64,000 bases of DNA from positions 2,914,001 to 2,978,000 of the forward strand of contig NZ_CP048115.1 of NCBI RefSeq assembly GCF_010093045.1. Reading direction: 5' to 3'. Position numbers and translations under genes: made by a program. This document shows, in pieces, positions 1 through 8,910 of this stretch. The first letter of the stretch is position 1; each line of letters begins with the position of its first letter. The notes beneath the pieces were generated by a model, which made no database searches, had not been told where the DNA came from, and saw only the letters and a program-made list of their open reading frames with translations. This DNA comes from Mucilaginibacter sp. 14171R-50 (GTDB lineage Bacteria; Bacteroidota; Bacteroidia; Sphingobacteriales; Sphingobacteriaceae).

Positions 1-333
1 GAAATCATTGCCAGGACAAGAAGGTATGATAAGATTACGATTATGTCTACCCACCAGGTCAAAGACCTGGATGGCCTGATCGACAGTGTGATCATCATTG
101 ACCAGGGGCGGGTATTACTAGCCGCCGATAAAGAAGAGATCGGGCAAAAGCTTTGTTTCGGCGCGAAGCTGGCCGGCGACGAGACCATCATATATGGCAT
201 TGATGCACCGGGGGGGCGTATGACGGTCAGCAGGAACACCGGCGCAGAGGTATCCTCGCTTGATCTGGAACTGCTTTTCAACGCGGCTATTTATAACCCG
301 TCAGGCATCCGGGATGTTTTTGAAACCCTATAA
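1..333 (+). CDS. ABC transporter ATP-binding protein, C-terminal part (cut by window start)
   Basis: The frame is open from base 1. It contains the region after Walker B of an ABC ATPase: the switch histidine in STHQVKDLDGLID, followed by the VIIIDQGRVL strand usual for exporter-type ATPases. The Walker A, signature and Walker B motifs must lie upstream of the window. The protein would couple ATP hydrolysis to the permease that starts 7 bases downstream. The tail after the switch is an unassigned regulatory segment of about 80 residues. The family assignment is secure; the substrate is unknown. Confidence 0.85.
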   Translation, partial: EIIARTRRYDKITIMSTHQVKDLDGLIDSVIIIDQGRVLLAADKEEIGQKLCFGAKLAGDETIIYGIDAPGGRMTVSRNTGAEVSSLDLELLFNAAIYNPSGIRDVFETL

Positions 334-340
334 AGCTGAA

Positions 341-1105
341 ATGAACTATATCGCAAAAATGATCGCCTTGAACAGGCGCCAGTACCTGGAGCACCGGCAG
401 GTTTATGGCTTATTGGCACTGGCTATCGCCTGCTTATTATTTTTACTCTTTTTTATTACCTGGCATTGGCGGGAAAGCTTTTCCGGCGGGGTAGGCAATG
501 GCATCTTCCTGATCGGTCTTTTCGGCGGCGGCGCTGCATTTTCTGCGTCTTTATATCAGGATCTCCGTCATCCCGCGAAAACGATCTGGCTGCTGGGCAT
601 CATTGCGTCAGCCGGCCAGAAGATCATGTTATGGATCATTTATGCTGTTTTCCTGTACGGCGCGGCTTACACCATCATCTTTTACCTGGTCGAAGCGGTA
701 TTTTTTAGCATCGCAGCAGGCCCCCAGTCCGCCATGATGAAAGCAAATGTATTTAGTAACGGCTTTTATAGCTTTTACCTGATCTTTATCAATTTCCAGT
801 TATGGCTACTGATCGGCAGCCTGACTTTCCGAAAGGGGGCGCTGATCAAAACGCTTTTATTAATGGTGCTGTATTTTATCATCGCCGCAACGGGTAATGT
901 CGTATTGATGAAAGCGATGACCGGTGAAGACAGCATTACCAGCAGTTTGCCTTTCAATTATTTCCAGTTCGTTCATAACGGCGAAAATATTTATGTGTAT
1001 CTGCCGGCGAGCATCCAGGCACTGATCAATATAAGCTGTAATTTTTTGCTGCCGCTGTTTTTAAGCTACATCGCCTACCTCAAGTTTACGGAAAAAGAAA
1101 TTTAA
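341..1105 (+). CDS. ABC transporter permease-like membrane protein
   Basis: A 254-residue integral membrane protein with about six hydrophobic segments, including residues near 23-41, 56-74 and 90-140, and a short charged C-terminus. I start it at the ATG at 341, 7 bases after the ATPase stop. A longer frame upstream would overlap the ATPase gene and adds no membrane-like sequence. Its position directly behind an ABC ATPase and before an envelope protein suggests it is the membrane half of a small exporter. No substrate motif is visible, and the nearby LytTR kinase pair is only a possible regulator. Confidence 0.75.
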   Translation: MNYIAKMIALNRRQYLEHRQVYGLLALAIACLLFLLFFITWHWRESFSGGVGNGIFLIGLFGGGAAFSASLYQDLRHPAKTIWLLGIIASAGQKIMLWIIYAVFLYGAAYTIIFYLVEAVFFSIAAGPQSAMMKANVFSNGFYSFYLIFINFQLWLLIGSLTFRKGALIKTLLLMVLYFIIAATGNVVLMKAMTGEDSITSSLPFNYFQFVHNGENIYVYLPASIQALINISCNFLLPLFLSYIAYLKFTEKEI

Positions 1106-1109
1106 TCTC

Positions 1110-1787
1110 ATGATGATCAAAAGAAGCAACCTGATATTAGCGTCTTTCGCCCTTTTCTTTGTGGCCGCCCTTTTTGCTGCGGACCGCGAACTGGCCAGAC
1201 AGTACCGCAGGATCGACCTGAAAGATCCTTTTAAGAATTTTGGAATGGTGCCGGTCCGGCCTTACAAGGTTTTGAATATCAGCGGGGGCAATTCCTATAC
1301 GGTCAGGATCGTGCATGGAACTGACTATACGATCCGGCTGATGAATTCCAGAAAACAATTTTTCCGAATGGAACAGCGCCTGGACACGCTGGCGATCAAT
1401 TTTATGGTTTCCAACCAGCAATACCAGTCGCCGGAACAATGCACCACGGGACTGATCCTGACCGTTCCCGCACTGGCGATGGTCAATACTTCCGGCATTA
1501 ATTGTGAACTAAGCGGATTGAAACAGGATTCACTTTTGATCAGGCAGGAGCATCAGGCCATCCTGAGAATAAAAGATCTCCGGCTAGGCAGCCTGGCCCT
1601 CAGCGCCAGACATTCATCGACCGCGACTTTCATGGATCGTAACTGGACGGACACTTTGCGCCTCACACTCGATCAGGGCAGTTCCGTGGATCTTGGTCCG
1701 CTCAAAGCCAGAAATATTTTAACCAAACTAAAAGGAAATGCCCGGCTGGTCATCACTGCTGCAAATTTAAACAACTTCGTTAAATAA
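1110..1787 (+). CDS. exported/anchored protein resembling DUF2807-type head domain
   Basis: A 225-residue protein with one N-terminal hydrophobic segment (residues 7-23) that could be a signal anchor. The rest is predicted beta-rich, with short repeated motifs such as VLNISGGNSYTVRIVHG and VDLGPLKARNILTKLKGNA. This pattern resembles the beta-helix DUF2807 (GIN) proteins often encoded beside ABC exporters in Bacteroidota, but similarity by eye is weak. It starts 4 bases after the permease stop, so the three genes look like one transcript. Function is unknown. It could be a periplasmic partner of the transporter. Confidence 0.6.
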   Translation: MMIKRSNLILASFALFFVAALFAADRELARQYRRIDLKDPFKNFGMVPVRPYKVLNISGGNSYTVRIVHGTDYTIRLMNSRKQFFRMEQRLDTLAINFMVSNQQYQSPEQCTTGLILTVPALAMVNTSGINCELSGLKQDSLLIRQEHQAILRIKDLRLGSLALSARHSSTATFMDRNWTDTLRLTLDQGSSVDLGPLKARNILTKLKGNARLVITAANLNNFVK

Positions 1788-1800
1788 CAAGACGGGCCAT

Positions 1801-2505
1801 TCAAAGCTGCAATCTTTGGAACAGCTCCTCCCGGCTACTTGCTCCGATAGGAACCTCGACGTTTTCCAGCTCGATGATATTCCCTTTAACCGCGCGAATT
1901 GCCTTCAGATTGACGATATATGACCGGTGCACCCGAAAAAACTGCCCGGGCGGCAAAATATCTTCGAATAGCTTCAGGTGCATCCCTGCAAATAACCTGG
2001 TTTCCTTTAAATAAACCGAGCTGAAATCTCTTTCCGCCTGTATATACAGAATTTGGTCATGCTCCACACGCACCAGCCTGTTATCCTGGCGGATGAACAG
2101 GTAATCCGGAAGATTTTTTGTTTCTGATACCCGGATCTGGTTCATAGCCAACCTTTCACTTACTTTTTGTACGGCCTGGTAAAAGCGTTCAAAAGTGATC
2201 GGCTTTAAAAGGTAATCAACGGAATTGAGCTCAAATCCTTCTACGGCGTAGCTGGAATAAGCGGTAGTAAAAACGACCAGTGGCGGCTTGCGCAGCGAGC
2301 GCATGAATTCTGTACCGGTAATGACCGGCATCTGAATGTCGAGGAAAATAAGGTCCACCTGCTGGCTGTAAAGTCCCTCGTAAGCTTCTGTGGCGTTGCG
2401 ACAGCTTTTAACGAGTTCCAACCCGGGAACACGCTGAATATAAGTTTGCAGGATATCCCGCGCGATCGGCTCATCATCAACAATCATACAATTGATCTTT
2501 TTCAT
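1801..2505 (-). CDS. LytTR-family response regulator
   Basis: A 234-residue two-domain regulator. The receiver domain (residues 3-120) has the acidic pair D10/D11, the phospho-acceptor D56 in LIFLDIQMP, the conserved TTAY region and the K in LLKPI. The C-terminal LytTR DNA-binding domain covers about residues 135-232 and includes FFRVHRSYIVNLKAI. The start codon overlaps the end of the kinase gene by 4 bases, so the two are translationally coupled. It ends 13 bases from the convergent exporter operon. Its targets are unknown; the neighbouring ABC genes are candidates by position only. Confidence 0.92.
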   Translation of the reverse strand: MKKINCMIVDDEPIARDILQTYIQRVPGLELVKSCRNATEAYEGLYSQQVDLIFLDIQMPVITGTEFMRSLRKPPLVVFTTAYSSYAVEGFELNSVDYLLKPITFERFYQAVQKVSERLAMNQIRVSETKNLPDYLFIRQDNRLVRVEHDQILYIQAERDFSSVYLKETRLFAGMHLKLFEDILPPGQFFRVHRSYIVNLKAIRAVKGNIIELENVEVPIGASSREELFQRLQL

Positions 2506-3611
2506 AGGTTCAGGGCTAAATTCACCAAATAATTAATTCCGTTGTTGCTGATCTCATAACGATAGCGGCCGGGATAATATAATTCGAGCCGCTTTCGCAT
2601 ATTGCCCAGGCCGATGCCGCCGGACAGGCCATCCGGCCTGGTGGGGTCGACGCTATTTTCTATTTTAAAGTTTATGGTATGTGCTGTGAGGGTTAAAGAG
2701 ATATCGATAAAAGCACCCGGTTCGTCTGGCGTAAATTTAAACGCGTTTTCGATCAGCGGAATGAGCAATAAAGGAGCGATTCCGACATCAGCCAAAACTG
2801 TTGGCGGGGTAAACGTCACTTTTGTTAAATTTAACCTCACTTTTTCCAGTTCTATATAATCGGTCATCAGCTTTACTTCTTTGCTAAGCGGCATAGTATC
2901 CGCTTCGGATTCATAAAGCATATAGCGCAATAACTCAGACAAACGGGATACCAGAGCGGCTGAACGGTTCGTATCCCCGCTGATGATCAACCCATAAATA
3001 TTATTCATAGAATTAAATAAAAAATGCGGGTTCAGCTGCGCCCGCAAAAAATTTAGTTCCAGCTCGAGCTTTTCTTTCGCCAGGGATACGCTCCTCATAT
3101 TGCTGCGGTAGGCGTTAAGGGCAGTTTTAATGCTGATCGGAATAGTCAACGTGAGCAGCAGAAAAAATGGGGTACCAAAAGTAACCAGGCGAACGAGAAC
3201 GATATTGCTCAAATCGGATTTCATAAGTTGGAAGTAGCCCTGTTCCGTCTTAGCTAACCTTGCCATACAAGGTGCGCATCTGCTGATCAGAAATTTCTCG
3301 GCAATAGCATCAGAGATCGTATAAACCACTAAAAGCAACAAGATCAGCAATACACCTTTAATGTATTGATGGCTGGTGAAATACTTTGGCCAGAGGTAGT
3401 AAACCAGGGTGTAATAAAATAAGACAATAACGCCGGTGCTGCAGGTGTTGAGTAATAGCATACTGCTAACAGGAAAACCGCCGTAGACGTTAAAGGAGAT
3501 ATTTGTGAGATAAAAGCGCAATCCAAGTAGCAGCAGCCAGAACGAAACATGCTGCAACCAGCGCAGGCCCCTGCCTGGGTAAAGCAAAAATTGGGATTGA
3601 AACATTGGCAT
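2502..3611 (-). CDS. LytS/YpdA-like sensor histidine kinase (His_kinase family)
   Basis: A 369-residue inner-membrane kinase. Four membrane segments fill the first about 170 residues. They are followed by the His_kinase motif LRAQLNPHFLFNSMNNIYGL, whose histidine is the phosphorylation site, and a GHKL ATPase domain with the N-box PLIENAFKF and a glycine box near GGIGLGNMRKRL. This is the usual Bacteroidota architecture paired with LytTR regulators. An internal ATG two codons downstream is an equally good start. No ligand-binding domain is visible apart from the membrane part, so the signal is unknown. Confidence 0.9.
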   Translation of the reverse strand: MPMFQSQFLLYPGRGLRWLQHVSFWLLLLGLRFYLTNISFNVYGGFPVSSMLLLNTCSTGVIVLFYYTLVYYLWPKYFTSHQYIKGVLLILLLLVVYTISDAIAEKFLISRCAPCMARLAKTEQGYFQLMKSDLSNIVLVRLVTFGTPFFLLLTLTIPISIKTALNAYRSNMRSVSLAKEKLELELNFLRAQLNPHFLFNSMNNIYGLIISGDTNRSAALVSRLSELLRYMLYESEADTMPLSKEVKLMTDYIELEKVRLNLTKVTFTPPTVLADVGIAPLLLIPLIENAFKFTPDEPGAFIDISLTLTAHTINFKIENSVDPTRPDGLSGGIGLGNMRKRLELYYPGRYRYEISNNGINYLVNLALNL

Positions 3612-3952
3612 ACCTAAAGTTGCCTTTTTTAAGCCGTCTTATCAATATAAAACGACCAACACAAAAAAAATGCAGACAAACCGGGAATTAAACCCAATAA
3701 AACCAGGTTATTTAGTCGCCGGGTTACGTAAGCGGGATGTTATGGCAGCGATCTGTTGATCGAAGTGCGGCCGGGCTGGCCTTTGCAAATAGATTTAAGA
3801 TTTTTTAACGATCCCGAGGTTACCTTGCTCATCCAGCTTTTTTATCTCCCAGCCGGGATTAAGGGGCTGTTACCCTATGGTAACTACGTTGGCCGTCTTA
3901 AGTTTTTTAGAAAAAATACTATACTAATATTTTTAGTAATATATTTGCTTGT
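3612..3952. other. intergenic region, divergent from kinase to small-gene operon
   Basis: No gene is supported here. A 70-codon frame on the plus strand (from 3756) runs through it, but it lacks a plausible domain, overlaps the next gene and looks accidental. At 3940-3947 there is a TATATTTG that fits the Bacteroidota -7 box TAnnTTTG. It lies only 5 bases before the next ATG and has no clear -33 TTTG, so I do not call a promoter. Confidence 0.5.
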
Positions 3953-4285
3953 ATGGGATACGAGGTAATTAATAACACAAAAGAAACCATCATTATCGAC
4001 ACGACATCGGGTTTAAAAGTATGCGTGAACCCTGGCGAAGGAGTGGACGGAACAGCCTTTTGCCAAGGGACGCTATATGCCGAAAAACGAAGTTACGTGC
4101 CCCGGCAGACCTACGTCTTTCAGGGGGACGGAGATGCAGCGGACATCAGGAAAATGGCTGTTTTCTTTTTTGTCAGTTGGCTGGATACTGAATTATATAT
4201 CGTGGAAATCCCGCGCAATTCTGCCTTGTTCCCGCAGGAGGCGCAGCGTATATTTGGCAGTGTTACTTATGAACGAGCCGTTTAA
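3953..4285 (+). CDS. hypothetical protein (110 aa)
   Basis: I do not recognise this protein. It has no signal peptide or membrane helix. The sequence alternates short beta-like stretches (YEVINNTKETIIIDTT, RQTYVFQGDG) with one hydrophobic aromatic stretch near residues 68-76. The start ATG lies just after an AT-rich tract. The gene overlaps the next small gene by 17 bases, and a helicase follows with one base between, so the three probably form an operon. The function may relate to the helicase, but only the arrangement suggests this. Confidence 0.55.
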   Translation: MGYEVINNTKETIIIDTTSGLKVCVNPGEGVDGTAFCQGTLYAEKRSYVPRQTYVFQGDGDAADIRKMAVFFFVSWLDTELYIVEIPRNSALFPQEAQRIFGSVTYERAV

Positions 4286-4481
4286 TTTGATCGTCGGAGA
4301 CCAAGAGTATAAAGCCCGCTTTGAGCGTTATGGCTATACGCACCGCTTTGCGGTATTGGTCGGTGAAGAAACTGTGGTTTTCGAACCCGATGAGGAAGGA
4401 GGTTACAGCGCTTTCGCTACCCACACCCCGCCAGACTTACTGCAGGCCCTGGCGGAAAAACTAATTGTTTTAAGCCGTTAA
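4269..4481 (+). CDS. small hypothetical protein (70 aa)
   Basis: I start this gene at the internal ATG at 4269, giving a compact acidic protein. The upstream part of the same open frame lies under the previous gene and looks like a shadow. The product has a beta-rich pattern (LIVGDQEYKARFERYGYTH, FAVLVGEETVVFEPDEEGG) and ends with an amphipathic helix, LQALAEKLIVL. That shape is common in small Bacteroidota proteins of unknown role. It overlaps the preceding gene and ends one base before the helicase start, which supports co-expression. Confidence 0.6.
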   Translation: MNEPFNLIVGDQEYKARFERYGYTHRFAVLVGEETVVFEPDEEGGYSAFATHTPPDLLQALAEKLIVLSR

Positions 4482-4482
4482 G

Positions 4483-6447
4483 ATGGAAACTAATCCGGCA
4501 ATGCAATTAGCCAGCGATTACCTGGCTACGACCAACACGGTGGTGTTTCTAACCGGTAAGGCCGGTACGGGCAAGACTACCTTTTTACAAAATCTGCGGC
4601 AAAGTTCTGCCAAGAAACTGGCTGTCATCGCGCCGACCGGCGTCGCAGCGATCAATGCAGGCGGGATGACCATTCATTCCTTTTTTCAGTTTTCCTTCGC
4701 GCCGGTTATTCCGGGTACGATGGGACAGGAAAGTTTTTATAGCGCCGAAAAACGGCAACTACTACAAAACCTGGAGTTACTAATCATTGATGAGATCAGT
4801 ATGGTCAGGCCCGATGTGCTCGACCAGATCGATGTGACGCTGCGCACCATCCGGCGTTCGGCCCATCCTTTCGGCGGTGTGCAATTACTATTGATCGGTG
4901 ACCTGTCCCAATTGAGCCCGATCGTACGGGAGGAGGAGTGGGGCGTTCTTCGGCCTTACTATGCCACGCCATATTTTTTCAGCAGCCAGGTTTTGCGGAA
5001 AGCACCATTCGTGCGGATAGAACTGGACCATGTCTACCGCCAAAAAGAACAGATATTCGTTGATATCCTGAACGAGGTTCGCCATCAAACGCTGAGTACC
5101 GAAAGCCTGGATCGTTTGAATGAGCGCTATATTCCTGATTTCAGACCCGAGGACGAATACATCACCTTAACAACTCATAATAGTATCGCTCAGCAGATCA
5201 ATAGCGAAAGATTGGAGAACTTGCCCGGGCAGGCGCAGGAGTTTAACGCGACGATCCGCGGTGATTTTCCAAAGGACGCTTACCCAACCGAAACCAGCCT
5301 GAAGCTTAAGGCTGGCGCCCAGGTCATGTTCGTCAAAAACGATAACTCTGCCGAAAAACGGTTTTACAATGGCAAGATCGGCACCATTACCCAAATAATT
5401 GATCAAACGGTGATAGTGCGCTGTGGTATTGATCAGGAAATTTTGGTAGAACCATTGGAATGGACGAACGTCAAATATGAAACCGAGGCAGAAGCGATCA
5501 AAGAAACCAACGCCGGCAGCTTTGCCCAAATCCCGCTTAAACTGGCGTGGGCCATTACCATTCATAAAAGCCAGGGTTTAACCTTCGATAAGGCCATTAT
5601 TGATGTTTCGGAGTCTTTTGCCCACGGACAGGCCTATGTGGCGCTCAGCCGCTGCCGCAGTTTATCGGGCATGGTACTGCGTAATCCGATTGCGGCGCAC
5701 AACATCATCGGCGACCCGGTAGTCATTCGTTTTAACGAACAAACGGAAGTCATTAAGCCCGATGTGCAAACCTTAAAACGCGATCAGGAACGTTACCAAC
5801 TTTATTTGTTCAGCGAACTCTTTAATTTTTTACCACTACAGGCGAAACTGAAAGACTTTGAAACGCTATGGCCGGCCTTTTCAACTGATATCCTAAGCAT
5901 CGCTGAAAAATTCAGCCGACAATTAAGCCTGGAACGCAGCATTCAGGCCGCTGCCTACTTTTTAGAGAAATTGGTCGGCGCCGTCGAAAATTTACACCGC
6001 CAATTACCCTTGTTTATTGGCGATTCCAAAGCCAAAGCCGCAAAGGCCGATCAACTCATGGTCTGGTTAATCAACCGCATTCAGCTATTGCAACACTTCG
6101 CCGGCAACGCATTTACAACCGAAGCTTACCAGGCGTTAAATCAAAACCAAGCAAAAATCCATGACCGCTCTTATCTCAAAGCACTCAATGCGATACCCAA
6201 TGAAGTGCTTTATGAACAGATTTTAGCCTGGCGGGAAACCCAGGCGGCTACAGATAAGGTAATGCCTAATATGGTGTTATCCGAAAAAACCGCCGCCGCC
6301 ATCGCCGAAAAATTACCCGCTACCTTAAAAGCCCTTGGTGCCATCAAAGGCGTTGGCCAGCACAAAGCGACACAATATGGAACGGCATTGATCGGGCTGA
6401 TCCGGGTTTATCAAGGTGGTGGTCATGAACAATCCAGCTTGTTCTAA
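4483..6447 (+). CDS. Pif1/RecD-like superfamily 1B helicase with C-terminal HRDC-like region
   Basis: A 654-residue DNA helicase. Walker A is GKAGTGKT (residues 25-32). Walker B is LLIIDEISM, followed by a Pif1-like QLLLIGDLSQLSPI motif. The C-terminal helicase motifs include LAWAITIHKSQGLTFDKAIIDV and GQAYVALSRCRSL, the UvrD_C_2 type. Beyond residue about 430 there is a helical extension ending in an HRDC-like segment, with repeated ALGAIKGVGQHKATQYG-type helices that probably bind DNA. This layout matches the chromosomal Bacteroidota helicases annotated as Pif1 or AAA family. It likely unwinds structured DNA during replication or repair. It is the last gene of the small operon and converges on an integrase remnant. 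Confidence 0.9.
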   Translation: METNPAMQLASDYLATTNTVVFLTGKAGTGKTTFLQNLRQSSAKKLAVIAPTGVAAINAGGMTIHSFFQFSFAPVIPGTMGQESFYSAEKRQLLQNLELLIIDEISMVRPDVLDQIDVTLRTIRRSAHPFGGVQLLLIGDLSQLSPIVREEEWGVLRPYYATPYFFSSQVLRKAPFVRIELDHVYRQKEQIFVDILNEVRHQTLSTESLDRLNERYIPDFRPEDEYITLTTHNSIAQQINSERLENLPGQAQEFNATIRGDFPKDAYPTETSLKLKAGAQVMFVKNDNSAEKRFYNGKIGTITQIIDQTVIVRCGIDQEILVEPLEWTNVKYETEAEAIKETNAGSFAQIPLKLAWAITIHKSQGLTFDKAIIDVSESFAHGQAYVALSRCRSLSGMVLRNPIAAHNIIGDPVVIRFNEQTEVIKPDVQTLKRDQERYQLYLFSELFNFLPLQAKLKDFETLWPAFSTDILSIAEKFSRQLSLERSIQAAAYFLEKLVGAVENLHRQLPLFIGDSKAKAAKADQLMVWLINRIQLLQHFAGNAFTTEAYQALNQNQAKIHDRSYLKALNAIPNEVLYEQILAWRETQAATDKVMPNMVLSEKTAAAIAEKLPATLKALGAIKGVGQHKATQYGTALIGLIRVYQGGGHEQSSLF

Positions 6448-6466
6448 CAGCTTTAATACACAAATT

Positions 6467-6775
6467 CTAAAATGCTGAATCTTTTATCAGGCTTAGTCGA
6501 TCTCGTGGATACGCATTCAGTGGTGTTTTTTTCTCTTTGAGGATGGTAAATTTGACGTGCTCTAAGTATACGTTAGCTTCCTTTGCTTCGGGCAGCTTTA
6601 CCTTGACACAACCGTACCCTTTGTCCCAGGCTTCAAAATTGACGAAGAACGGCAGGGCGATGATCACCTTCTCTTTGTTAATGGTAATAGAGGCGTAGAC
6701 CTTAGTTTGGCCGTCCTCTTTTACTTTGTCCTTTTTTACGGTGAAGTGTACACCAAGTGACTGTGATGTTCTCAT
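6467..6775 (-). pseudogene. truncated tyrosine-recombinase integrase (N-terminal arm-binding domain only)
   Basis: The 102 residues match the N-terminal arm-type DNA-binding domain of Bacteroidota phage or ICE integrases. They include the characteristic run KVYASITINKEKVIIALPF and the W of FEAWDKGYG, followed by the EANVYLEHVK helix. A complete integrase is about 380-420 residues and carries an R..HxxR..Y catalytic domain. That part is absent, and the frame ends in a short unrelated tail just before the helicase stop. The stub implies that a mobile element once integrated here and was then lost. The family call is confident; whether the stub is translated is unknown. Confidence 0.7.
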
Positions 6776-6814
6776 CTTTTAATAGTTTTTAAATGAGTAA
6801 ACGATTAACTAATC

Positions 6815-6842
6815 CCCCGAAACTTCGATCTCGGGGTTTTTT
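6815..6842 (+). terminator. hairpin with T-run
   Basis: A 6-bp GC-rich stem (CCCCGA/TCGGGG) with a 10-base loop is followed on the plus strand by TTTTTT. It looks like a rho-independent terminator but lies upstream of the integrase remnant. No plus-strand gene obviously needs it, so it may belong to the lost element. Confidence 0.5.
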
Positions 6843-7255
6843 AAGATGAAAAAAGGTGCAGATTTCTGATCTGTCACGGGTTGGGCGTTTAGGTGTCAGA
6901 AACGGTGCATTCGAAAGGATCGAGAAGGATTTGAATAAAATAAAAAACCCTGTAAATCATTGATTTACAGGGTTATCTCGATTTGAAAGTTTGGATAAAA
7001 CTCCCATTTTGTGCGCCCACCTGGGCTATGCACGTATCTCTATTATCTATTGATTTTCAATTACTTACGACAGGAACAGCAGGCACTGAGTGCCGCTTTA
7101 GGGGTTTACCTATCTAGCGACATAAAGGTACAGAAATACCGGAAAATACCAGAAATTGGCCAGAAAAATTAGTGGGTTCCCAGTTCGAACCGAACCACGG
7201 CTATTAGGTAAAAAACTATATTCGATTGCAATTATACATTAATAATCAATTGGCC
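6843..7255. other. intergenic debris between integrase stub and decayed gene
   Basis: No intact gene is visible. The stretch holds one strong minus-strand hairpin (6946-6974). It also has short tRNA-like fragments, such as GTTCGAAC near 7181 and a CCCACCTGGGC near 7016, that do not fold into a tRNA. These could be residues of an attachment region for the lost integrase element, but I cannot identify direct repeats that would prove it. Confidence 0.4.
6946..6974 (-). terminator. strong rho-independent terminator hairpin (minus strand)
   Basis: A perfect 14-bp inverted repeat with a one-base loop. On the minus strand it is followed by a run of six T, because the plus strand begins with AAAAAA. 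It would end a minus-strand transcript coming from the decayed gene at 7256-8039. Confidence 0.7.
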
Positions 7256-8039
7256 TTAAATTGGATTATTCAATATCATTTGGTTAGAAAAAACAATATC
7301 CTGAACGTCGACATGGTGTTGTTTACAATCTTCCACCCGGTCTATATCAAAAAAAATTATCCTTATTGGCTCATCTTTTTTCTGCTGTTCCGGATTGACT
7401 ACAATGTTTCTGTAATTAATCAATGTAAAATAAGGTTGCTGCAAAGTCGTGTCATGAGTAAGTCTCGCTCTGAATCAAATAGCTTTGTTGTGATCTTGCT
7501 CTCATTCAATTTATCGTTGAATGTGTAAAAGAAACAGAATTCGAAAGATCCCATGACATTTGTTCTTTCATATCTTCTACACTAACAAAATGAATTGATT
7601 TATAACTAGGAAATATCCGAATTCCGTGTTTATATGCATTATATTCATCTCGTTGTGAGAAATCTGCAGCAAGAGATTTTATAGCCGATTTAATGGCAAT
7701 AATACTTTTTTCCACAAGGTCAAAAAACTCTTGGGTAAATTTTGTGGGGTCAAACATTCCAGGATAGAATAGATATTTACCGATAGTCGTGGTATATCCA
7801 AGAAACTCTATCTGCTCATCAAAAATGTCTAAGGAGAATTTTCCATCGGCAATCTCCTGAATTGATTTATAATTTGCTTTCCAGTCAGATTTTACCAGCA
7901 GCTTAATGATATTGTGATGATCCGGTATAACACCGTTCTTAGGCAGAAAAGAAGGTGACCCGTGATTATGAATAGTATGAGAAAAACCGGGTGCGTGGCG
8001 GCATCTACTGCGGTTTAAATACCTTAACGAACAATCCGC
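7256..8039 (-). pseudogene. decayed gene with at least two frameshifts and lost 5' end
   Basis: Joining three minus-strand frames gives one continuous protein-like sequence of about 240 residues. The first frame reads from about 7990 to a stop at 7506 and includes GVIPDHHNIIKLLVKSDW, IFDEQIEFLGYTTTIGKY and HGIRIFPSYKSIHFV. A second frame continues across 7520-7445 (NDKLNESKITTKLFDSERDL). A third carries LQQPYFTLINYRNIVVNPE down to 7256. No start codon exists before the TAG at 8042-8040; the first ATG is at 7757, well inside the protein. I do not recognise the family. The order of frames and protein-like composition make a twice-frameshifted, 5'-truncated gene much more likely than three chance ORFs. 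Confidence 0.6.
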
Positions 8040-8060
8040 CTATGGTGGTGTTTTAAACTT

Positions 8061-8501
8061 ATGAGCAATTTAATCAGCATGAATAATATGGGCATCGTGG
8101 TGGAATCCCTCGATCAGGCCATTGCATTTTTTGAGGAGATCGGTTTGAAGCTGGAAGGCCGCACCCATGTGGCCGGCGAATGGGCCGGGCGCGTGACCGG
8201 GCTGGGTGACCAGAACGTGGAGATCGCGATGATGGTGACTCCGGACGGGCATAGCCGCCTAGAGCTTTCCCGGTTTATCAAACCTGACACGATCGCAGAT
8301 CACAGGCGAGCCCCGGTTAATGCGCTGGGCTACCTGCGCGTAATGTTCCAGGTCAATGGCATCGACGAACTGGTTGAGCGGCTATTGAAGCAGGGCGCTG
8401 AACTGGTGGGCGAAATTATGCAATATGAAAATACGTACCGGCTATGTTACATTCGCGGAACGGAGGGTATTCTTGTCGGACTGGCTGAACAACTTGGGTG
8501 A
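8061..8501 (+). CDS. VOC (glyoxalase/bleomycin-resistance/dioxygenase fold) family protein
   Basis: A 146-residue protein with two beta-alpha-beta-beta-beta modules. The first is MNNMGIVVESLDQAIAFFEEIG followed by RLELSRF. The second is LGYLRVMFQVNGIDELVERL followed by TYRLCYIRGTEGILVGLAE. Spaced E and H residues could bind a divalent metal, but the exact ligands cannot be fixed by eye. It is intact although flanked on both sides by decayed genes. The short stretch just before its start also reads as the end of an unrelated protein. It may be a recently acquired or retained accessory enzyme, for instance a lyase or resistance-type protein. No operon partner is visible. Confidence 0.85.
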   Translation: MSNLISMNNMGIVVESLDQAIAFFEEIGLKLEGRTHVAGEWAGRVTGLGDQNVEIAMMVTPDGHSRLELSRFIKPDTIADHRRAPVNALGYLRVMFQVNGIDELVERLLKQGAELVGEIMQYENTYRLCYIRGTEGILVGLAEQLG

Positions 8502-8505
8502 TCAC

Positions 8506-8864
8506 TTAATCATTGGTTCCTTCTTTTCGGAAATCAACCGACAGCTGTGGCGGATATTTTTGGACAAAAAGATCCATGCCAGGAATATCATCATAGCGTT
8601 CATTGAGTTTTTGTCTTAGACCGAACAATCTTTTTTCATCTGTATCAACTAACCAGCTAAAAGTGGTGATACGGACTTTACCCACCTCACATTATTTTCA
8701 TTTACAACGGTAGAAATTAGCGTTATTTTTTCTGAAAAGCTATCACCGACCACGAAAGCTTCCACATAAGGGGAGCCGATGAGCGAGCCGCAATTCACAA
8801 AATCCTCTACATAACCATGTGCCTGGAACAGCCATTCTGTTTTCTGAATTAAGGCGAAAAATAA
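8506..8864 (-). pseudogene. decayed gene fragment with a frameshift
   Basis: On the minus strand one frame encodes a run containing TEWLFQAHGYVEDFVNCG, YVEAFVVGDSFSEKITLIST and NENNVRWVK. The protein-like sequence then moves to another frame near 8683 and continues with TTFSWLVDTDEKRLFGLR and DDIPGMDLFVQKYPPQL to a TAA at 8508-8506. The 5' side is closed by an in-frame TGA at 8867-8865 with no start codon between. I do not recognise the family. The 5' truncation, frameshift and position beside other debris argue for a pseudogene. Confidence 0.55.
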
Positions 8865-8910
8865 TCAAATATGGCTATAGGGTTTTTTAAGGGCGCGCAA
8901 CCCGTATGGT

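Noticed and set aside
3756..3968. 70-codon frame before the small-gene operon
   Set aside because: No domain pattern, overlap with the next gene and a weak start make it unlikely to be real.
7160..7200. tRNA-like GTTCGAAC near the integrase stub
   Set aside because: The bases on either side do not pair to form a T-stem or an acceptor stem, so no tRNA or clear attachment core is supported.
7226..7528. 100-codon plus-strand frame
   Set aside because: It is antisense to a better supported decayed gene and has no protein-like pattern.
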